This document shows positions 37,001 to 44,700 of a stretch of DNA of 64,000 nucleotides, in pieces. This stretch comes from Pterois miles (taxonomy: Eukaryota; Chordata; Actinopteri; Perciformes; Scorpaenidae). The stretch's first letter is position 1. Each line of letters opens with the position of its first letter. The stretch spans positions 17,251,501-17,315,500 of the forward strand of contig CAMQGK010000567.1 of assembly GCA_947000775.1 (NCBI GenBank). Reading direction: 5' to 3'. The translations under genes were made by a program, and so were the position numbers. The notes beneath the pieces were generated by a model. The model did no database searches. It had not been told where the DNA came from and saw only the letters and a program-made list of their open reading frames with translations.

Positions 37001-40000
37001 AATATATGCATATACTTATTATTGGAAAGCAATTAACAAAACAATGAACTCTGATGAAGCCTCTCGGATGAGAGCTGAAACGTCTTCAAGAAACCTTCTA
37101 CGTCCAGTTGACCTGATTTACTACAGTGGATGAACGATGACCTGGATGAATGAGAATCTTCATGGAAAACAAAACAATGACTAATATTGTCCAGAAACCC
37201 TCACAGGTACTGCATTAAGCATTAAAAAAAATATGCTCAAATCATAACATGGAAAACTGAAGCACAACAGGCAACAACAGCTGTCAGTGTGTCAGTGTGC
37301 TTTCTTGACGATGACTTTGCCCCAAACTGCATGTGATTATCATAAAGTGGGCATGTCTGTAAAGGAGAGGCTCGTGGGTACCCATAGAACCCATTTGCGT
37401 TCACATATCTTGAGGTCAGAGGTCAAGGGGCCCCTTTGAAAACAGCCATGCCAGTTTTTCCTCACCAAAATTTAGCTTCAGTTTGTAGCATTATTTAACC
37501 TCCTTTGTGACAAGCTGGTATGACATGGTTGGTACCAATGAATTTGTTTTCTAGTTTCAGTACCTTCACTTCAGCTTTAAAACTGAGCCCAGTACAAGTC
37601 AAAGTGTCAATATATGTTCATAGTATACATGCATAGTGCCCTTTCAAAACAAACTAGAAGAAGAAATTAGGTTTAGGCAACATAACCATTTAGTTAGGGT
37701 TAGGAAACAGTTGTGGTTGACTTCACTGACTAGTGACTCGCGAGTGACTGACGTGAGTCATGGAGCTGACGACACAAGAGACGTAAACACTAATCTCTTG
37801 GTTGAGAGTCTTGTGCTGTTCGTCCCATCCACCACCCCTTTCGCCCACTCTGGACGGAGTCTCACACTATTAATATTATGTGATTTGCTCCGAGGTACCC
37901 AAAGACTTTATCTGACGAGTAGGAGGTGTAAAAAATGTTATATATAAATTTTAATTATCCTAATCCTAATCCTAAAGTCCTAAAAGGACTAAACTGATGT
38001 TTGTGCTGTTGTCAAAAGTAATGCAAAGCTGGAAGAGTGCACTCCAGCAGGCAACACATGATATTGTTGAGGTGGAGGGGCACAGCCAGGTATTTGTTCC
38101 TATAAGGACAGAGCGTTCTCTGTATACATTGACTTCCACTAGCGGTGAAGTGCAGACGTGCAGTCCGTCTGGCTGTCTGCTCTCAGACGGACTCAGACAA
38201 CCAGCCTCCAGGGAACAGTGTGTGTTGGAGAGGGAGTGTCTGGGCTGATTGCTGGGGCTCATTTAGTCTAAAATCCTCTTTTCCATAGTCCCTCTGTTTG
38301 TGAGGGTACATGACCGACTGTACATAATGCACTCACACACGCATGTGTTGTGTGAGGACGTCATTCCCATCAAGTAAATCCTGTATCAAAAGATTTACCA
38401 CTTCGTAAATGCTGGATAATTTTGAAACTTGAAAACAAGCATGAATTTAGCTTCTGTTCTACACAGCATGCCTTTTACTGTGCACTGTATCTGGGAGTTA
38501 CATAATGTGTCTTCCACTGCTCCACTGACCGCGGACTCCTCTGACCTGACCAGTATTGAGTGCTGAAGCTTGTTGACCCACCAGCCATCTGGGCAGCAGC
38601 AGTGATGAAGTCAGCAAGGCCCCAGCATGCCCTTCACCAGAGTCAACAGTTTCCACTTGATTGATACGGCTTTGTGTTGCTGAGCATTATTAATAATACA
38701 GTGTCAGCCAGACAGTTATTTAACATTTAACATTATTCATTTATTTATGTTTGTGTGTTTGTTATAGATCCGGCGCAGGAGGCCAACACCTGCCACGCTG
38801 TTTAGAGTAGCCGACCAATCATCTCCTGAGGATGATCAGTCCACCCATCAGGTAAAGGTGAAGTCAAAACACTTTTCTATAAGTGTCTTCTCATCATCAT
38901 CCTCCACTCTTTCCTGAAAAAAAGAGTTTTTTTTTTTTTTTTTAACCCTGCTGGATCCTCCGATGTGTCCATCATCAGACTCATGCTGTGTGGTCAACCA
39001 TTGTTCAAACCCAAGAAATGTTTTATTCAAACTTAAACATTTTAAATTTCCTGAGCTTTAAGGTTCATTCTTCACCGCAGAAATAGCTGTTTGACAAGCA
39101 ACTTATCCACTGAGGAAGGCCACAAGATATGGCTGAATGATTCAGAAAAAACAAGTAATTTTCCCTAGTAATTACCTGTTGAAAAATTAGTAATTTGGGG
39201 AAGTATCCATGCAATTACTGACATTTCTGAATAGCCAAACCTGTCTTGCAAATAGTGCATCACATGGCTGATGAACACGTCGTGTCTATGCCGTAGAAAT
39301 AAAGAGAAATTTAAATAAACAAGGCTTTAATTAGGGCTGCACAGGATGAGGAAAATGTGCTATTTTTTGATAGCGTTGTTGAATGTCACACTAACGATAC
39401 TACTTGTGTTAAATAAACAGAGGTCTACTCAGTTCTGCCTTTCTTTTGCTTTCAGTATTCTGCTAAATTACAACAAATTGCTGATTGAATTAGAAAAAAA
39501 ATGAAAGTTGAGAATTTCCAAAATACTTTTATTGAACAAACTGAACATTGAATTGAACACAAAAAGCACCAATAAAAAATCACAATTGAATGTGCAGTTT
39601 TCTACTCATCCCTTTTTCAACTAACTTTGAAAATAACACTGTGCAGCCCTAGTTTTAATTTGATGTAAAGGTGCACGGCATCTTGGGTCTCTTAATGTTC
39701 TCAACATAAACTGTATCATCATCTTTTATGCAGCTGTGTATAAAATGTGCTCTATAATTAAACTGCCTTTTTTCTGTGAAGTTTTGAAAAAGACATACAT
39801 GTGCATTTGTGTTTAAAAAAAGTCCCCTTATTGTTTTGCTTATTGTTGCTTCACTTCCCAGAATGATGTGTGTGCAGAGTGTCTCAATTTTCTCTGTGTT
39901 CACCTTCAATCTAATGCGTACCTGCTTGCAGGATTTTTTGACATTGTGGATGAAAATCTTCATCCGGACCAGATGGTTTCAGGTCCTCGGCCACATGTTC

Positions 40001-41702
40001 AATAACTTCAATAAAGATAAACTTTAAAAACACAACAGACTTTTGAACTCGAGATGAATAGATTTACTGTAGGTCAAACAGAGAACAATAATCCGAGTGC
40101 CGTTCTCGAGAGCAGACTGGAGCATCTTCAATGGTGCACAAGCTTTTATGCTTTAGTCCCTCCTTTGGTGGGGCTTACAACAGGCGTCCTCCTACCATTG
40201 AGTCGATTTTATTTGCATAGCCCAAAATCGCAAAACACAAATTTGCCTCAGGGGGCTTTACAGTCTGTACAGGACACAGCACCCTCTGTCCTTTATAGTG
40301 CGACCCTCTCATTGGAAAATCTCTCCCCCAAAACACGCTTTTAACGCCTCAGGTAGAGCAACAGAGGAGGGATCCCCTTCCAAGATGGACAGACGTGCAA
40401 TAGATGTAATGTGTATAGATTAACAACATAATCAAAATACAACATAGACAATCTATAGGACAAAAATTAATACATATAATATGAGCAAACAGTATATGTG
40501 AAGATGGATCCAGGAGGATGTCAAGGAGCTTACCTTGTGAAAATTATCAATCACCTAGACACCAATATTTCTGAGTTCTGGGTTGGATTCAGCATTTTAA
40601 ATCTAATGGTGTCAGCACTTCTTCGGTGGTTAACCTTGCATGTATGTTCTCAACATCATGTTTTAGGTCAATTAAAAGATAAGAAACCACATAAATGTTT
40701 ATTAGAGGGGCAGCTGTGGCTCAGTGGTAGGCTGACTCCTCCAGTCCACAAATCAAAGTGTCTATGTGGGCAAGATACTGAACTACAAATTGCCCCCGAA
40801 GGCTGTGCCACTGGTGTGTGATTTAGTATTTAGATTATCTCCTGATTAGCAGGTTAGCACCTAGACTTCCATCAGTGTTTAAATGTGTGTGTGAATGCTG
40901 GCATGTAGTGTAAGGCCCTTTGAGTGGTTGTTGATTGTCAGCATGGTCATTCAGATATAGATGTACTCTATGCAAGAAATTATTTTCCACAACATCACAA
41001 CTGGTTTGTAGCCAGTCATGGTGTGATGTGGAAACATGAAGTCTCCAGGGCACATAATGTGGGAGACAACTTGTGTCAGCAGTTAAGCTTTTGAAATTAA
41101 TTATACTTGCATATTTATATACTGGAATTTTCAGTGGGGCGAGAAGGAGTAGACTTCAGTGTCAGAAGTATTTATGTGTTCAAACATTTTTAACAGAAAT
41201 GTATGTGTTTCTCTCTTTGTTGGCAGTGGGTCGTCGGAGAGAACGGAGTGCTCAAACCAAAACGTGTCAATCCAAATGTGTATCAGCCTCCATCACTCAG
41301 AGGTGGGTGTGGGTGTGAGCAGCACTGGTGATACAGGTGGTGTTTGTGTGTTGTGATTCATCCCTGTGTTTAAGTCCTATTTGTTTTACCGTGCTTCGCT
41401 GCAGTCAATTTCCTCCTTGCTTTCCATGCGTCATAATAGCAGACAAAGGACCAAAAAAATGCATGTGACAGATGGGTATATATATATGCATTAAAGACCC
41501 TTTATTTCTTATTATTCCTGCACATGTGTGACATGTAGGCGTGTTGCCATGTGTTTCTGCTCTTACTGTACAACAGGATCTGTATATTTATGTATGACAG
41601 ACAGAAAAGGAGAGATTAGAGAGTGACAGCTGTGAGACACTGAGTGTGAGTCTAGGAAAGTCTGGATCATCCTGGATTACAGTCAGTTGTGTATACAGCT
41701 GT

Positions 41703-41747
<45 letters not shown>

Positions 41748-44700
41748 GGTGAGATAGAAATACATACGTGAACACAGACTTTCTGTTGTGTGTTTATGCA
41801 TGTGGCTTCCTGTTTGTTGCATGTGCCTGTCAAAGGAGCAGAGCTTGTGTCAGCGGAGCTTCATTTAATGGGGATTTCTGGGTGTGTGTTGCATATCAAG
41901 AGATGATACAATGAGCCAGGAAGTCTCCTTCCTGCATCTGAAATCTGCCCTTCAGCAGCTCCGATGTGAGAGAGAGGAAGAGAGAGATACCTCTGAATAA
42001 TTTCTAATTGCATAACCTACCTTAAACTAGAGTAAGTAACCTGCCTCTGTGCTGCACTATGCATCTGAGGGTTGTGAAACGAAGAGAGAGAGAAGACAGG
42101 GTGACTCAGAGGAAGTGAGAGGGGGGGTTGAGGTCACAAAAGAGAGGAGAGCGAATTGGGAGGGAGGGAGAAGAGTGTGAGTCAGCGCTGCCGGATGGGC
42201 AGTCGAGGAAAGACGAGGGTACAAACAAACAGATGGGAGAGCAGGGCGAGAGAGAGGAGATAGAAAACAACAGCGGATTCTCAAAATAATCAGTGTGGGA
42301 TGGTGTTTTGCAGTTGCCTGCCTGTCTGTCTGTCTGTGCATGTGTTTAATTGGCTTCCTGCCTGCCTGGCATGTATTCAAAAACCCCTGTGAGGCTTGAT
42401 AAAAACTGACAGTGTTGAAGCGTGGTAAAACCAAAACAACATATCCCTCTATCCTTGTGTCCATGTGTTTGTGTGGCCGTCTCCCTGTCTGTGTGTGTGT
42501 TTACCTGTGTGTAGCCGTGCAGAAGATGGCCGAAGCACATATGCAGAATCTAGGTGTCTACCCCCCTTTGGAAGACCCTTGTGAAGGGGAGGAGGATGAG
42601 GACAACTGGCAGGGAAACGAGGGAGAGGACACGTCTCCCACCAAAGCTGCTGGTGAGAGGAAGGCTCTCCGTCAGCTGGCTGGAAACACAACAGCAGCAA
42701 CACTGCACACAGTGGCAACACTGTTGCTGTTGTTTTAAGACAAATACACCCAGAGGACTGCTTAAAACAGAAGCGCTGGCATTGTGACTTCATTTTCAAA
42801 GCCTGGTTTGGGTGTTTGGTTTTATATTTTTATTTTCTGCATACGAAAATTGGAAATAAGATAGATGGTGTGATTGAGAAATTTCCAGCACAACTACAGT
42901 CTAGCTTGAATGGGAGGAGGAACAGAAATTTATAAACTTTAAAGGGGACACATCATGAAAAACTCACATTTTCAGTGCTTTTGCACATACATTTGGGTAT
43001 CTGGAGTGCCTACCAACCCACAGACTGTGAAATAAGACAAGCCAGTCAGTTTATTGTGGGCTGTTGAGATCAGAAAACATGTGATACAACAAGCCATCCA
43101 GATTTGGCTCCTTTTCACATGCAGGCTTATTGGGATATACAGTATCACCTAGAGCTTGAGATGTCTGCATGTCCAAGAGGGTCCGCTTTGGTCTCCGTGA
43201 CCATGGGTATATTAAGAGAACTGGATACAGTGTTGGAGACAGGGCCCTGTTCATTCCTATGAAAGTTGCTCAGTGGTACATGAAGCCAAAATGGCTCAAC
43301 TTCCGACTGGAAAAGTATACAGATCTTCCGGTGATCTTCTGCATCCACTGGGCCCATGAAGCGGGCCAAGTAGCATCTGCTCGGTCACAATCGTCACAGT
43401 GTCGTCATGGTTTGCTAACTCCGCCTCCCAGCCTTCGCTCCAGCCTCGGTCTGGGTCTCATTCACATGAACGGAGGAAGGAAAATAACTTTGGATTTGGC
43501 TATTAGTGCATTTTACAACTTTTAGGACCTCATGATGAATTAGGGCTATCTCAAGTGTTTGTGCTAGGAAGTTCGTATGCCTCCAAAAAATTATCTGCTG
43601 AGTTAGAGTTGTCTCTTTCCAGATGTAAGTCTATGGGGAAATAGTATAGATATAGATGCTTGTTTTGAGAAGAGTTTGTGCGAAGATCCACTGTTTACTT
43701 TACCAACCTGAATGGGGGGTAAATCAGGAAACACGCAGGGGGGAATGGGAGAACGCGCATCAGTTGTAGCATGACCGAGACAAGTCTGCAGCTGTCCACC
43801 AAATACAAAAAATATGTCTGAGGCTTTTTTCGTAATGTCTTTTTGAACATTAAAGCCTGTATAGAAACTTGAAATACAAGTATGAACCTGACAATGAGCG
43901 TGATGTGTCCCCTTTTAATCAGATTTTGATGTCGCAAATTAGGTTTGCTAATATGATTTTACTTATTTCAGAGTTTTTGGAGTTGAAAAATGAAATCAAA
44001 TCAAAATGGAGAAATGTGTGTACTAAAACTGAAAATAATCTTTGCACTGCATGTATTACAGGCTGGTAATAGATGCAGTGAAAGAGTATTGAAAGGTGCA
44101 TTTTTCCTTTGGGTTAGTGCGAATTGTCTAGCTTTCATTTATATTTATCCTGGTGGTGTATGCAAATACTTCTTTCAGTTTGAGATTTGAGGACTCATTT
44201 TTCTGCGGTTGCTGATAATCCCCCTGTAACAGTGAGAAAAACATGTTAGATAACATCCAAATCTTAAGCCTCATTATGCAAAGTTTCTGTCTTATTATTA
44301 TTTCACTGTGTCCAAGTTGAGTGTTTTAATCTAGGTTAATGCATTACCTTACCCTCTGCTTATTGGCTATCACCTGAAATCTCAACAAATCTACTAGACT
44401 ACAAACTTTATCAAACTTTAAACTTTTGGTGTCTTTGTTATAGTTGGTGACAGTTGGACACCATCAACTTTGTATTTTATAGATATGGAGAAATGATAGA
44501 TAATTGAAAACCAAAGTAAAGTAGGCACAGACTGGTGAAAGGGCAACACAACATTTGCTCCCATAACCAATGTGATATAAAACCCTATTTGTTTCCTCTT
44601 CTCAGAGGAAAAGTCTACTGCAGCTTTCAGGGTAACGTAAGCTCGTCTGTGGGCCGACCAGCAGCACAGATGAAGCTCTGTGCGTTGAATGATGGCCCCA

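Larger units (their letters stand above)
36735..37570 (+). mobile_element. GGGCTGTCA-type element (family C), copy 1
   Basis: A non-autonomous element recognised by four copies in this window. Shared ordered words are GGGAGTGGGCAAATATGC, TGTGATTATCATAAAGTGGG, GAGGTCAGAGGTCAAGGG and ATGCCAGTTTTTC. Left-end GACTGTCTG is a decayed GGGCTGTCA. It is split by a 121-bp insertion at 37048-37168. No coding frame. Confidence 0.7.
22084..38767 (+). other. ppp1r1b: ppp1r1b intron 1 (16.7 kb)
   Basis: Bounded by a GTGAGC donor and a TTATAG acceptor. No further DARPP-32 exon or other gene is visible. It contains dispersed elements at 22.2, 24.8, 26.7-27.3, 28.4, 29.0, 32.2, 34.8 and 36.5-37.6 kb (listed separately), an RFX-like X-box at 24170, a G-rich run near 33.9 kb and otherwise AT-rich DNA. 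The stretches 22.5-24.7, 25.3-26.6, 29.6-31.5, 33.0-34.8 and 35.2-36.5 kb hold nothing I can name. Confidence 0.8.
38852..41226 (+). other. ppp1r1b: ppp1r1b intron 2
   Basis: GT-AG intron of 2.4 kb. It contains a hAT-like MITE (39332-39651), a repeat fragment (40195-40345) and a SINE (40705-40990); nothing else could be identified. Confidence 0.85.
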
